Source of the DNA: JADGQN01 sp035315185
GTDB taxonomy: Bacteria > Desulfobacterota > Syntrophorhabdia > Syntrophorhabdales > WCHB1-27
Direction: 5' to 3'
DNA length: 64,000 nucleotides
Assembly (NCBI GenBank): GCA_035315185.1
Contig: DATFYE010000002.1
Span: forward strand, 1-64,000
Shown: one piece after another, positions 52,826 through 61,768 of the stretch
Layout of the letters: each line of letters starts with the position of its first letter
How positions within the stretch are numbered: position 1 is the first letter of the stretch
Translations under genes and position numbers: made by a program
Notes under the pieces: model-generated
Seen by the model: only the letters and a program-made list of their open reading frames with translations
Database searches by the model: none
What the model was told of the DNA's origin: nothing

Positions 52826-55018
52826 ATGGAAGGTCGCGTAATTCACACAGATCAACAAAAGGCTCTCAGGGCTGGACGGCTTGGATTCACCCTCTTATCG
52901 GCCACGCTTTTTGCCTTTGTTTTCACCCTCACGCTCTATACACAGGCTGCGCGCGCTGCTGAGCGGTGGGCACGTCCCCTGCTCACTCAGGAGATCGATG
53001 AAGCTAAGCCGGTAGCCCTCCACGGCAACACTCGTCCCGAAGCGAACGCGACCAACGATCGCGGCCCTGTGGCCGACGACTTCTCGATGGAGCACATGCT
53101 GCTGCAGCTGCAGCGCTCTCCCGATCAGGAACAGGCGCTCAAAGAGTTTATTGATCAACTCCACAACCCTGCCTCGGCGAACTTTCACCAATGGCTCACC
53201 GCACAAGAATTCGGAGCGAGATTCGGCCTGGCAGAGGCAGACCGCAACAGAATTACTACGTGGCTCGCAAAACACGGCTTTCAGGTCAACGTGGTCTATC
53301 CGAGCGGCATGGTGATCGACTTCTCCGGCTCCGCAGGCCAGGTACGCGAGGCTTTCAGGACTGAGATTCACCACCTTGAAGTAAATGGCGTGAGGCATAT
53401 CGCCAACATGAGTGATCCGGAGATCCCTGCCGCGCTCGCGCCAGCGGTCGTGGGGATTGTCTCCCTGCACGACTTCACACCCCGCGCCCTGCACAAGCTG
53501 CGTGGCGATTATACCTTCACTTCGGGCTCAACCACCTATCAGGCTGTTGTTCCAGCTGACCTGGCCACTATCTACAATTTGAGCCCTCTCTTTAGCGCAG
53601 GTGTTGCAGGCCAGGGGCAGACCATTGCTGTGATCGAAGACACCAATGTTTACAATGTTAATGACTGGAATACGTTCCGTCAAACGTTCGGCCTCGTGCC
53701 GCCGTACTACCCTGCAGGATCGTTCACACAATTACAGCCACCTCCGCCCAAGGGCACCAACAACTGCGGCTATCCCGGGGGCAACGCTGACGATGGTGAG
53801 GCGATCCTCGATGCGGAATGGGCGAGCGCTGCAGCGCCCGGCGCAGCCATCATGCTCGCGTCCTGTGCGAATACTCGCACCACGTTCGGCGGCTTGATTG
53901 CCCTTCAGAACCTTATCAACGGGAGTACGCGGCCTTCGATCGTCAGCATCAGCTACGGCGAGTGCGAGGCATTGAACGGTGCCGCGGCCAATGCGGCGTA
54001 CAATAGTGTATTTCAGCTGGCTGTGGCAGGGGGGATTTCTGTGTTCGTCGCGTCTGGCGATGAAGGTGCTGCCAGCTGCGATGCAGGCGCCACGCAGGCA
54101 ACACACGGCATAGGTGTCAGCGGCTTCGCCTCCACCCCTTACAACGTCGCGGTTGGTGGTACTGACTTCGGAGACACGTACGCCGGCATGAACCCCACGT
54201 ACTGGAGCAAGACCAACACGTCCGTCTACGGTTCGGCACTCTCTTACATTCCGGAAATCCCTTGGAACGACTCCTGCGCCAGTCTGCTGATCACAAACTA
54301 TTTGGGCTACAAGACCACTTATGGTTCGAACGGCTTCTGCAACAGCAACGCGGGTCGGGGATACCTGGACGTTGTTGCCGGCAGCGGTGGCCCGAGCGGC
54401 TGCGCGACCGGAACACCGTCCACCAGAGGCGTTGTCAGTGGGACCTGTAAGGGGTACGCCAAGCCATCCTGGCAGACGGGTGTCGTTGGCATCCCGAGCG
54501 ACGGTGTGCGTGACATCCCGGACGTATCACTTTTTGCTGCCAACGGCGTCTGGGGCCACTACTACGTGATCTGTTGGTCTGATGTAAGGAACGGCGGGGC
54601 TTCTTGCGCTGGTGCTCCCAGCACGTGGGCCGGTGCGGGAGGAACGTCGTTCTCGTCGCCCATCATGGCGGGAATCCAGGCCCTGGTCAACCAGAAACAT
54701 GGCAGTCAGGGTAATCCGAATTACGCGTATTACAAGCTGGCAGCGGGCGAGTATGGCAGCGGCGGTTCTATCGTCTGCAACTCTGCCAATGGCAACGGCG
54801 TCTCGTCCGCCTGTACGTTCTATGACGTGACCCAGGGCGACATGGATGTCAACTGTACGGGCTCCCGCAACTGCTTCATCCCTTCGGGCAGAAACGGCGC
54901 GCTTTCGACCTCCAATAGCGCGTACATGCCGGCGTATGGCACAACCACCGGGTGGGACTTCGCCACGGGAATCGGTACGGTCAACGCCAATAATTTGGTG
55001 ACCAACTGGCAGAATTAG
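52826..55018 (+). CDS. Secreted serine-carboxyl peptidase, S53 (sedolisin/kumamolisin) family
   Basis: A 730-residue exported protease. Signal helix about 20-40, a pro-domain (about 60-210) and the catalytic S53 domain. The Glu/Asp pair appears in DDGEAILDAEWAS, the oxyanion Asp probably in the VASGDEGAASCD region, Ser in GGTSFSSPIMAG and the C-terminal calcium site in TGWDFATGIGTVNANN. Family members are pepstatin-insensitive acid proteases. The ATG has GGGGAGGTAAG upstream. It lies next to a tRNA-like remnant, which suggests it may have been acquired. Confidence 0.92.
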   Translation: MEGRVIHTDQQKALRAGRLGFTLLSATLFAFVFTLTLYTQAARAAERWARPLLTQEIDEAKPVALHGNTRPEANATNDRGPVADDFSMEHMLLQLQRSPDQEQALKEFIDQLHNPASANFHQWLTAQEFGARFGLAEADRNRITTWLAKHGFQVNVVYPSGMVIDFSGSAGQVREAFRTEIHHLEVNGVRHIANMSDPEIPAALAPAVVGIVSLHDFTPRALHKLRGDYTFTSGSTTYQAVVPADLATIYNLSPLFSAGVAGQGQTIAVIEDTNVYNVNDWNTFRQTFGLVPPYYPAGSFTQLQPPPPKGTNNCGYPGGNADDGEAILDAEWASAAAPGAAIMLASCANTRTTFGGLIALQNLINGSTRPSIVSISYGECEALNGAAANAAYNSVFQLAVAGGISVFVASGDEGAASCDAGATQATHGIGVSGFASTPYNVAVGGTDFGDTYAGMNPTYWSKTNTSVYGSALSYIPEIPWNDSCASLLITNYLGYKTTYGSNGFCNSNAGRGYLDVVAGSGGPSGCATGTPSTRGVVSGTCKGYAKPSWQTGVVGIPSDGVRDIPDVSLFAANGVWGHYYVICWSDVRNGGASCAGAPSTWAGAGGTSFSSPIMAGIQALVNQKHGSQGNPNYAYYKLAAGEYGSGGSIVCNSANGNGVSSACTFYDVTQGDMDVNCTGSRNCFIPSGRNGALSTSNSAYMPAYGTTTGWDFATGIGTVNANNLVTNWQN

Positions 55019-55096
55019 CTCCGGCAGGCCAACCGGTGATAGGCAGCTACACCAGCGCAACATGTATTTCTTTTCTGCTCGCCTATCTGGTATCTT

Positions 55097-55238
55097 ATTA
55101 CCGGTTTGCATTCAAGATGGAGACCTAGGCGGCAGCGAGGAGCTGACGCAGGCGTACTGAGCAGTACGTCGAGGAGAGCGACGCAGCACACCCGCAAGCG
55201 GGTACCCGGAAGGTATACACTTGAATGCAAATTGGTAT
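55097..55238. repeat. Dispersed repeat, copy 3
   Basis: A 142-bp copy with terminal inverted repeats (left end ATTACCGGTTTGCATTCAAG, right end CTTGAATGCAAATTGGTAT). Compared with copy 2 it carries one inserted hairpin module with ACCCGCAAGCGGGT at 55190-55203. No coding capacity. Confidence 0.8.
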
Positions 55239-55275
55239 TATACAGATCAGCAGGCAGTGAAAGGAGAGGTCGAAC

Positions 55276-55479
55276 ATGCCCATTTATGAATACCGATGCA
55301 GGAAGTGCAAGGAAACGTTCGAAGTGATGCAGAAGATAAACGAGGACAATAGAGGTCTCCGGTGCCCGAAGTGCCGGACCGACGAACCGGAGCGCCTGCT
55401 TTCCTCTTTTTGTTCGGGAAGTTCAAAAAGCTCTACCGCAGCAGGAGGATCCGTCCACTCCTCACCGGGGCACAGCTGA
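55276..55479 (+). CDS. FmdB-family zinc-ribbon protein
   Basis: A 67-residue protein starting MPIYEYRCRKC, with the second pair CPKC. The Ser/Gly-rich tail is typical of FmdB-like putative regulatory proteins. The ATG follows AAGGAGAGG. Function unknown; family members have been tied to formamidase and other gene control. Confidence 0.85.
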   Translation: MPIYEYRCRKCKETFEVMQKINEDNRGLRCPKCRTDEPERLLSSFCSGSSKSSTAAGGSVHSSPGHS

Positions 55480-55557
55480 AGCAGCTGCTAGACGGGAGTC
55501 GTGAACTCCCCAAAGTATGCTGACTGTTAGTACTCGTCCGTCGCCACTGGCTTCCGC

Positions 55558-56898
55558 TCAGGTGGCAGGAGTCTGGCGGGTGCGGCGACGTTTACGCCGC
55601 CTCTTTCTTCGTTTCTTCTTAGGGCCTTCATCGGTTGGCGGTTCTGAAGGCGTTACGGAAGGGGCGTGCAGACGGAAGGCGTCCCACCATTCCAGTCGGG
55701 TTTGATACTCCCTTCTTGTCTCCACCGTAAAACGGAGGTACTCCAGGGCTTCACCGAACTCAGGCTTGTTGACAATGGAAGCGGGACGCCGTGGGCGAAT
55801 TCTGTGCAGAGAGGTCTGCAGGGCGAGGATGTCACAGAGTCGAGCGCCCACCCGTCGCGGAACGGTCACGGTTCTGGAGATTTCTTTCATGAGCGCGGCA
55901 CACGTTGCATCCAGTGCCTGCCGCCGGGGAATGCCGTCGCGATGGAGTGTGAGCGCCTCCTCCTCCAGGCTGGGGCCGAAAAGTGCTGCCAGGAAAAGCG
56001 CAGGTGGTGTGGGTGCGCCGTTCTGATACAGTTGATCGAGGCACTTAAGATTTGCATCCAGCAGTGCCAGGCGATTGCTGTTTTCGGATATCCAGTGGCC
56101 GAGGCTGGGGAAAAGGGTGGCGAGAAGCCCGCTCTTCTCCAGGAGACTGAACGCCGTCCGGGCAGATCCAACGAGGAAGAGTTTCTGCATCTCCTCGTAG
56201 AGCCTTGCCGGTGAAGCGCGTGAGATGGTGGACGCGAGCTCGCAGAGGCTTTCCCATGCAGCCGGTGCTATCACAAAGTCATGGGATGCGGCAAACCGGA
56301 CAGCGCGGAGCATGCGCACGGGGTCTTCCGTAAATCGGACACGAGGATCGCCGATAGGACGAATGAGCCGCTGTTCGAGGTCGCTCAGTCCGGTACTGTA
56401 GTCAATAACTGAAAAATCTGCAATGTTGTAGGCGAGGGCATTGATGGTGAAGTCGCGGCGAAGAGCATCTTCTTCGGGTGTCCCGAAGACGTTGTCTGCG
56501 AGAACCATTCCGTCCTCGTCCTTGAGATGCCAGGGAAGACGTTTATGGTGGCCTGTCTCGTCGGTTTCGGGAATGTCGGCTGGGACTCCAGCCCGACGGA
56601 ACGTGGATACTTCGACGATTTCATCCTCAAACTGGAGCGTAGCCAATCTGAAACGGCGACCTATGAGAAAGCAGTTGCGGAAGAGTCGCTTGATCTGAAC
56701 GGGCGTGGCGTTCGTACCTATGTCGAAGTCCTTGGGGGTTCGCCCCAGGAGCAGGTCGCGGACGCATCCACCTACCAGGTAAGCGATGAACCCGCGCGTA
56801 TGGAGTCGGTAGAGCGTGCGCAGCGCATTCGGGCTCACCTGCTTTCGTGATATTCGGTGTTCCTTGCGGGGAATGATCCGTGGTTCCACGCGCTTCAC
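55558..56898 (-). CDS. pcnB: Poly(A) polymerase I / CCA-adding-type nucleotidyltransferase
   Basis: A 446-residue class II nucleotidyltransferase: YLVGGCVRDLLLGRTPKDFDIGTNA carries the catalytic motif with two Asp, followed by RRFRLATL and the RRDFTINALAYN motif. The long C-terminal extension ends in a very Arg-rich tail (KKKRRKRRRKRRR). The extension and basic tail favour poly(A) polymerase PcnB over a CCA enzyme. The start is GTG 56898 without a strong ribosome-binding site. Confidence 0.88.
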   Translation of the reverse strand: MKRVEPRIIPRKEHRISRKQVSPNALRTLYRLHTRGFIAYLVGGCVRDLLLGRTPKDFDIGTNATPVQIKRLFRNCFLIGRRFRLATLQFEDEIVEVSTFRRAGVPADIPETDETGHHKRLPWHLKDEDGMVLADNVFGTPEEDALRRDFTINALAYNIADFSVIDYSTGLSDLEQRLIRPIGDPRVRFTEDPVRMLRAVRFAASHDFVIAPAAWESLCELASTISRASPARLYEEMQKLFLVGSARTAFSLLEKSGLLATLFPSLGHWISENSNRLALLDANLKCLDQLYQNGAPTPPALFLAALFGPSLEEEALTLHRDGIPRRQALDATCAALMKEISRTVTVPRRVGARLCDILALQTSLHRIRPRRPASIVNKPEFGEALEYLRFTVETRREYQTRLEWWDAFRLHAPSVTPSEPPTDEGPKKKRRKRRRKRRRTRQTPAT

Positions 56899-57117
56899 CG
56901 GGGTATGGTCAGGTTGACATCAGGAGGTCCAACCGTCAGGCAGCAATGGTTATCCATGGGGCAGCAGTCGTGAAGTTGGCCGTCGTAGTTCTGAATGACT
57001 ATGAATTCCGTCCCGCACCTTCGGCGCGAGTTGTCCCGCATGCGTCGCGTCACTTGAGGGGGCGATGCACTGCCGGTTTTTCAGGAGCAGGTGCACACGG
57101 TGAACCGCTGATGTTGC

Positions 57118-57345
57118 CTACTTCGTTGCCTTCACAGCCTTCATCAGGATCCAGCCGTCCATAGGTTTCTTGCTTGCAATATGGTAGCCGAGCGACTCAA
57201 GCACCTGGGTAACCTCTTCGCAGGTCTGTCCAGCCAGAACCTCTACGCTCAATTCCGGCTCACGGAGGATCCCAACGATCTTTTTTGTGTAGACGGCGGG
57301 GAAATGGCCGGTGAGCTCTCTCATCTTAAGCTCTATAGATTCCAT
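57118..57345 (-). CDS. Small TusA-like hypothetical protein
   Basis: A 75-residue protein with an alpha/beta layout like TusA/SirA sulfur carriers (VEVLAGQTCEEVTQVLESLGY, then WILMKAV) but without the CPxP cysteine motif at the N-terminus. The likeness is only in pattern. It reads left between pcnB and the glycine-rich gene; the 219 bases between it and pcnB show no feature. Confidence 0.55.
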   Translation of the reverse strand: MESIELKMRELTGHFPAVYTKKIVGILREPELSVEVLAGQTCEEVTQVLESLGYHIASKKPMDGWILMKAVKATK

Positions 57346-57437
57346 GATTTTATTTTAGACTATTTCGTGTATTGGATGCAAGTACCCTTTGACGTATCCG
57401 ATCCACAGGAGTACAATTTTAACAGGAGGAAAGTGCT

Positions 57438-58247
57438 ATGAAAAGGTTTCTCTTGATCATGGTGCTTTGTCTGGCGGTTACCGTTCCCTACGCCTATGGA
57501 CGCGGTGGACATGGTGGGGGCGGTCACGGAGGTGGAGGTGGACATTCCGGAGGATTTTCCGGAGGACATAGTGGTTTTTCCGGTGGGCATTTCGGTGGAT
57601 TCTCCGGACATGGATTCTCCAGTACTCGTGGATACTCCAGTGGATCGTTAACTGGCAGCCGAGGATTTAGCAGCGGAGGCTTTACTCAGCATGCATCATA
57701 CAGCGGTGTCAGGAGCTACAGTGGAGGTGGGTATAGGGGCAGTTACAGCGGCACGAGGAGCTACGGCGCCTATAGAGGAAGCTATAGTGGAGGATACCGT
57801 GGTGGCAGCTACGGCGCCTATCACGGCGGCTACGTTGTGGGACACTATTACGGCGGGCACTACTACCCAGGAGGATATTATGGAGGTTATCCCAGGTATT
57901 ACTACAGAGGATGGGCTCCGTATGGCGCAGCATTCGGGTTTTTCTTTGGCGGGGTAGTTATCGGAGGTCTCTATAGTCCATTCTGGTGGCCTTATTACTA
58001 CGTGCCGGTCCCATCGGCTTATTATGATCCATACTATTCTTTTCCGTATCCCGCACCCCCTTATGTGATTGAGGTTCCACCGCCGGAGGCTACAACCCAG
58101 TACCAACAAAATCCGACGACAGCGCCTCCAAATCAGTGCTATGCACCAAAGACCGATGCGAGCGGAAATATAATCAAGGAAAATGGGAATATGGTTCCTG
58201 ACTTTTCGAAGCCCGTACCGTGCCCTCCACAGCAAGGAGGGGGATAG
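57438..58247 (+). CDS. Exported Gly/Tyr/Ser-rich protein
   Basis: A 269-residue exported protein. Signal peptide about 1-21 (PYAYGRGG). A low-complexity Gly/Ser/His region (22-90) becomes a Gly/Tyr-rich region with SYSGGYRG-type repeats (about 90-150), a Trp/Tyr/Pro-rich hydrophobic centre (GFFFGGVVIGG, about 165-185) and a polar tail. The ATG has AGGAGGAAAG upstream. Glycine-rich proteins of this kind are found at the cell surface; function unknown. Confidence 0.75.
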   Translation: MKRFLLIMVLCLAVTVPYAYGRGGHGGGGHGGGGGHSGGFSGGHSGFSGGHFGGFSGHGFSSTRGYSSGSLTGSRGFSSGGFTQHASYSGVRSYSGGGYRGSYSGTRSYGAYRGSYSGGYRGGSYGAYHGGYVVGHYYGGHYYPGGYYGGYPRYYYRGWAPYGAAFGFFFGGVVIGGLYSPFWWPYYYVPVPSAYYDPYYSFPYPAPPYVIEVPPPEATTQYQQNPTTAPPNQCYAPKTDASGNIIKENGNMVPDFSKPVPCPPQQGGG

Positions 58248-58265
58248 TAAGAATTTCGTGGCCAT

Positions 58266-60188
58266 TCAAATAGATGGAGAAGCGGGACCGCCGAACAACG
58301 TTATGGTCTTTCTGACCAGGGAGGACAGCGAGGGGTCGCGTGCTCCCATGACAAGAACACAATCGCCGGGCCTCGCATCAGTTTTCAATTTGATCAGCAG
58401 CTCATCGCGGTCGCTCACCGCTTCTGCCCTGAATGACACAGAACCGAGTCCATTTATGAGGTCCGCCGAGGAGATATTCTTTTGGGCAGTGCCTCCGGCG
58501 TAATAGATCGGCAAGAGATAGAGCGAGTCGTTCTCACGGAAGATGGTTCGAAAGGTTGCGATATAGTCATCCTTCAGGAATCGGGTCGGCCCAAACCCGT
58601 GCGGTTGGTATACGGCAAGGATTCGCTCTGAAAGACCACGTGCTGCGGATACGACAGCCGCGATCTTAGCCGGATTATGCGCAAAATCGTCTATCACGTG
58701 CACGCTATCTACGGTATCCGTTACGGTGAAGCGCCGTGCTACACCCTCAAACGTTCGCACAGCTTCTGCGAGAGCCTGTTCATCGCACTCGAAATATTCG
58801 CAGACGCAGAGCGCGGCACGCAGGTTTTCCAGGTTATGGTTGCCCGGCAGCGGCAAATGGTATTCGGTGCCGTTACGCCAAAGCTTCACCGACGTCCGCA
58901 GGAGCTGTTCATGGTCCGGTCGCCACGCAGCCGAACTGTTCCGGCCAAAAGTTACCGTTGTCCGAATGGAAGCAAGAATCGGATCGTCCGCATTTGAAGC
59001 ACTCCATTGAGATTGTGCGACAAGGGTTGCAAAAAGGTCCCGTAACTCGTCAATGCTCTTGTGGTCCTTAGAAACATTGAGAAGAACCGCAACCTCCGGA
59101 GCATACTTGACAATCGTTCCGTCATGCTCGTCCGCCTCCACCACGAGGAGATCGGATGCGCCGCTGAAGGCGTTGCCGATCAGGCCCTGTTTTTCGAGCC
59201 TTACCAGGGGCGCACCACTGATGAGAGAGGGAGATTTCCGGCAAGCGGTCAGGAATTCGAATATCATTGCCGTGACGGTCGATTTACCGCTTGTGCCTGC
59301 GACCGCAACTGTCCTTTTCGAGGTGATGAGTGCGGCAAGCAGATCGGAGCGATGCACGATGGGTGTGCGCCGTATCCGCGCGAGAGCGATGTCAGGGTTC
59401 GATTCTTCTATTGCTGTTGAGACGCAGACGGCATCGGTATCAGCGCTGACACCTGAACCGTCCTGACGAACGATGATGCACCCGAGTCCCTCGAGGGATC
59501 GGCGCATGGAGGCGGTATCTTCACTGCCAAGCAAACGATCGGAACCGGAAGCAGTGATTCCCTCAAAGCGCACGTACTGCGCGAGGGCACTCATCCCGGT
59601 GCCGAAAATACCGGCAAAATGAACGCTTCGGCACGCAGTGTCGCCAATAAGTACGGGTGGAGGATCGATGTAGACCAGGTTACCTTCGCTCACCAGTTCG
59701 AACAGGCGGATGACGTCCTGATTCCGTAAACAGAGGCATCCGTGGGATAGGGGCGTGCCTATGAGATCCTCCCTGTTGGTGCCGTGGATATAGATGCAGC
59801 GCTCATAGGAATCGACGGTTCCGCCTTTATTGATCCCGTCCTCCAGACCTTCCAGTCGCAGAATACGCGTCAGTATCAGATTCTCATCACGCGAACGCTG
59901 ATCCCAGTCGATACCCGTATCCCTGCGTTCTTTGAAAATGCGGCCCGCAGGTGCGCCCGACCCGATTTTATCCTTGATTCGATGGAGACCGAGGGGTGTT
60001 TTGAATGAGTTCTTTCGAATACCGGTACCGAAACGGGAAGTGGAGCAATCGAACCGCTCGATAATGGTTTGGCGACGGTAGAGGAAGAGCGTTTGTGTTT
60101 CGATCGACTCGACGAGAAAAAGCTCTTCAGGGTCATTCAGGAATTTATGAAGTTTTTGGTAAATACGACGTAACCGGGTCTTCTCCAT
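58266..60188 (-). CDS. Fusion of an L,D-transpeptidase-like domain with a Mur ligase (Mpl/MurC-like)
   Basis: A 640-residue protein without signal peptide or membrane helix. Residues 20-175 form a YkuD domain: YIHGTNREDLIGTPLSHGC with catalytic Cys151 and an Arg three residues on. From residue 188 a complete Mur ligase follows: HFAGIFGTGMSALA, P-loop VAGTSGKSTVTAM, a central domain with EADEHDGT, and a C-terminal domain with DDFAHNPAKI. Mpl joins recycled tripeptides to UDP-MurNAc; YkuD enzymes exchange or trim L,D peptide bonds. A cytoplasmic pairing suggests recycling of murein peptides (inference). It ends convergently with the glycine-rich gene. Confidence 0.85.
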   Translation of the reverse strand: MEKTRLRRIYQKLHKFLNDPEELFLVESIETQTLFLYRRQTIIERFDCSTSRFGTGIRKNSFKTPLGLHRIKDKIGSGAPAGRIFKERRDTGIDWDQRSRDENLILTRILRLEGLEDGINKGGTVDSYERCIYIHGTNREDLIGTPLSHGCLCLRNQDVIRLFELVSEGNLVYIDPPPVLIGDTACRSVHFAGIFGTGMSALAQYVRFEGITASGSDRLLGSEDTASMRRSLEGLGCIIVRQDGSGVSADTDAVCVSTAIEESNPDIALARIRRTPIVHRSDLLAALITSKRTVAVAGTSGKSTVTAMIFEFLTACRKSPSLISGAPLVRLEKQGLIGNAFSGASDLLVVEADEHDGTIVKYAPEVAVLLNVSKDHKSIDELRDLFATLVAQSQWSASNADDPILASIRTTVTFGRNSSAAWRPDHEQLLRTSVKLWRNGTEYHLPLPGNHNLENLRAALCVCEYFECDEQALAEAVRTFEGVARRFTVTDTVDSVHVIDDFAHNPAKIAAVVSAARGLSERILAVYQPHGFGPTRFLKDDYIATFRTIFRENDSLYLLPIYYAGGTAQKNISSADLINGLGSVSFRAEAVSDRDELLIKLKTDARPGDCVLVMGARDPSLSSLVRKTITLFGGPASPSI

Positions 60189-60202
60189 CCACTCATCAAA
60201 GC

Positions 60203-60667
60203 CTATTTCGGCGGGAAATTCGCAAGAATACCCTGCACAGCCTGCTTCAGGTCGCCAGAGGCAGCATCGGTGTGAATGGTCCCGGATGCGGTTCCCCGCC
60301 AGACCAACTCCTTCTGGTCTGGTTTGTAGATATTCAGGGTCAGCATCCGAAGCTCATAACCATACTGATAGTAACCTATGTCGGATTCGTAATTTATAGC
60401 AATCAACAGATCGGGCTTCTCGGGCACCCAAGTGAACCCTTTCTGGCCGAGAAATTGATCCGCAAGAACCCGAACATTTGTTTCAAGCAGGGGGTCCTGT
60501 ACTCCGTAGATTACCGATGACGGGGCCCACATATAACTCTTCAACCCCGAGAAGCCCGTCCTGGTGTCATAGGAGTATTTGATAGTTGTGCAGCCCCCCA
60601 GAATAAGAACCGATAGCAGGACTGTCACTCCCAGTACTAAACTTCTTTTTCCTTTGCATACGGTCAT
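60203..60667 (-). CDS. DUF4136 lipoprotein
   Basis: A 154-residue lipoprotein. Lipobox LILGGC with Cys about residue 26, then a DUF4136 domain (IKYSYDTRTGFSGLKSYMW, KPDLLIAINY, WRGTASG). Start codons at 60667, 60670 and 60673 are in frame; 60667 gives the best distance to AAGGGGGC. Function unknown. It reads in the same direction as, and just upstream of, the fusion gene. Confidence 0.82.
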   Translation of the reverse strand: MTVCKGKRSLVLGVTVLLSVLILGGCTTIKYSYDTRTGFSGLKSYMWAPSSVIYGVQDPLLETNVRVLADQFLGQKGFTWVPEKPDLLIAINYESDIGYYQYGYELRMLTLNIYKPDQKELVWRGTASGTIHTDAASGDLKQAVQGILANFPPK

Positions 60668-61024
60668 CATCATGCCCCCTTGGTGAAGATGATATGACGT
60701 AAGACATTTTTTCTATTGTATAGCACCGTTTGCTCGGCGTCAAGGATTGTATACTAATGTTGCATCGGCCCTGGTGCCCGGGAGTAATTCCAGAAGCCGG
60801 GGCTTATTAACAAATTCGTAGCCACAGGCGTGAAAACAAACGCTTGACTAAGTTTGGAGGTGGTGTAGAATTGTATATGAGCGTATGCAATTTACTCAGG
60901 GGTGCAGGAGAAGGTTACGGCCGGGTTGTGGAAGCGACAGGCAATGAGAATGGCCCCGACGGTGCTGCGTCAACAGACAACATGAGTGTGGGGAGCAGAC
61001 CGATACTGAATGGAGGTGCCTGAT
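60668..61024. other. Divergent intergenic region with a promoter and a possible leader
   Basis: A rightward promoter is at 60844-60871. A 48-codon frame (60877-61023, starts MSVCNLLRGAGEG) ends next to the following gene, but its ATG lies at the predicted transcription start, so it is probably a leader rather than a gene. Confidence 0.4.
60844..60871 (+). promoter_or_regulatory. Promoter of the 61.0-kb gene pair
   Basis: TTGACT (60844-60849), a 16-base spacer and TAGAAT (60866-60871). The leader to the next gene would be about 147 bases. Confidence 0.5.
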
Positions 61025-61426
61025 ATGAATCCAGCCTTAGAGGCACGGAAAAGGCCGCTTGCGGACAAGAATCCAGCCTTAGAGGCACGCAAGAAACAGC
61101 TTGCAGAGAAATACATTCATGATCCCCAGCAGAGAGAGATCTTCCTTACAAAGGCAACACACTACAAAATGTGGGCGAACTACATTGCGGGACTCATCCT
61201 CACGAACGAGCACTACCAGGAGTTCCATACAAGCGACATGCGGCGGGTATTGAAGCGGTTGCTTGGAGATCTTTACGATGGCCCCGGAGCACGAGCGTCT
61301 GCATTATCGACACAGGATATGGCCGACACATCACACGCGCATTATGGATATCCTTGTCTTCAAAAGGTCGACGGAGGAAAAGGTTATTACAGGTTTATTG
61401 GATTTCCCAAAGAGCGGCAACCATAA
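61025..61426 (+). CDS. Hypothetical protein with an N-terminal duplication
   Basis: A 133-residue protein. The first 28 residues are two copies of a 14-residue unit (NPALEARKxxLAxK) encoded by adjacent 42-bp repeats (61028-61069 and 61070-61111). The rest is helical, then ends with CLQKVDGGKGYYRFIG. The ATG follows GGAGGT. It is coupled to the next gene by a TAATG overlap. No family recognised. Confidence 0.65.
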   Translation: MNPALEARKRPLADKNPALEARKKQLAEKYIHDPQQREIFLTKATHYKMWANYIAGLILTNEHYQEFHTSDMRRVLKRLLGDLYDGPGARASALSTQDMADTSHAHYGYPCLQKVDGGKGYYRFIGFPKERQP

Positions 61427-61596
61427 TGATCACGAAAGCAGCCGCCGCGTCCTTCTTCATATTTTCCTATTTTGTCTCATCATTTTTTTGCTGCACGTCC
61501 TTGCATGACTCGCAGGATCGCTTTGGATACCCGAGAGAAACAAATGTATACTCGGCAAGGCAGTCCGGAACCCTAAAACCCGGGGAACTCCTCTAA
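61426..61596 (+). CDS. Small exported or lipid-anchored protein
   Basis: A 56-residue protein with a hydrophobic N-terminus (AAAASFFIFSYFVSSFFCC) that could be a signal or lipoprotein anchor, though the lipobox is poor. The ATG overlaps the stop of the preceding gene (TAATG), so it is probably translated by coupling. Confidence 0.5.
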   Translation: MITKAAAASFFIFSYFVSSFFCCTSLHDSQDRFGYPRETNVYSARQSGTLKPGELL

Positions 61597-61768
61597 GCTT
61601 TCGTTATGGTCCACCGTTTTTCTTGCGCCCTATCGTGCGGCCCAAAATGAAAGGTGAACCGCCCGTTTCCTCGCGGCGCTACAGCCGAGGAGATATCGGG
61701 AAACGCGATTATGGTATACTTCAACACCGCATCGAATACAGGCTGCATAGAAAGGAACTGCAATAACG

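Noticed and set aside
60877..61023. 48-codon frame as a separate gene
   Set aside because: Its ATG coincides with the predicted transcription start and the nearby GGAGG lies upstream of that start; composition is unremarkable.
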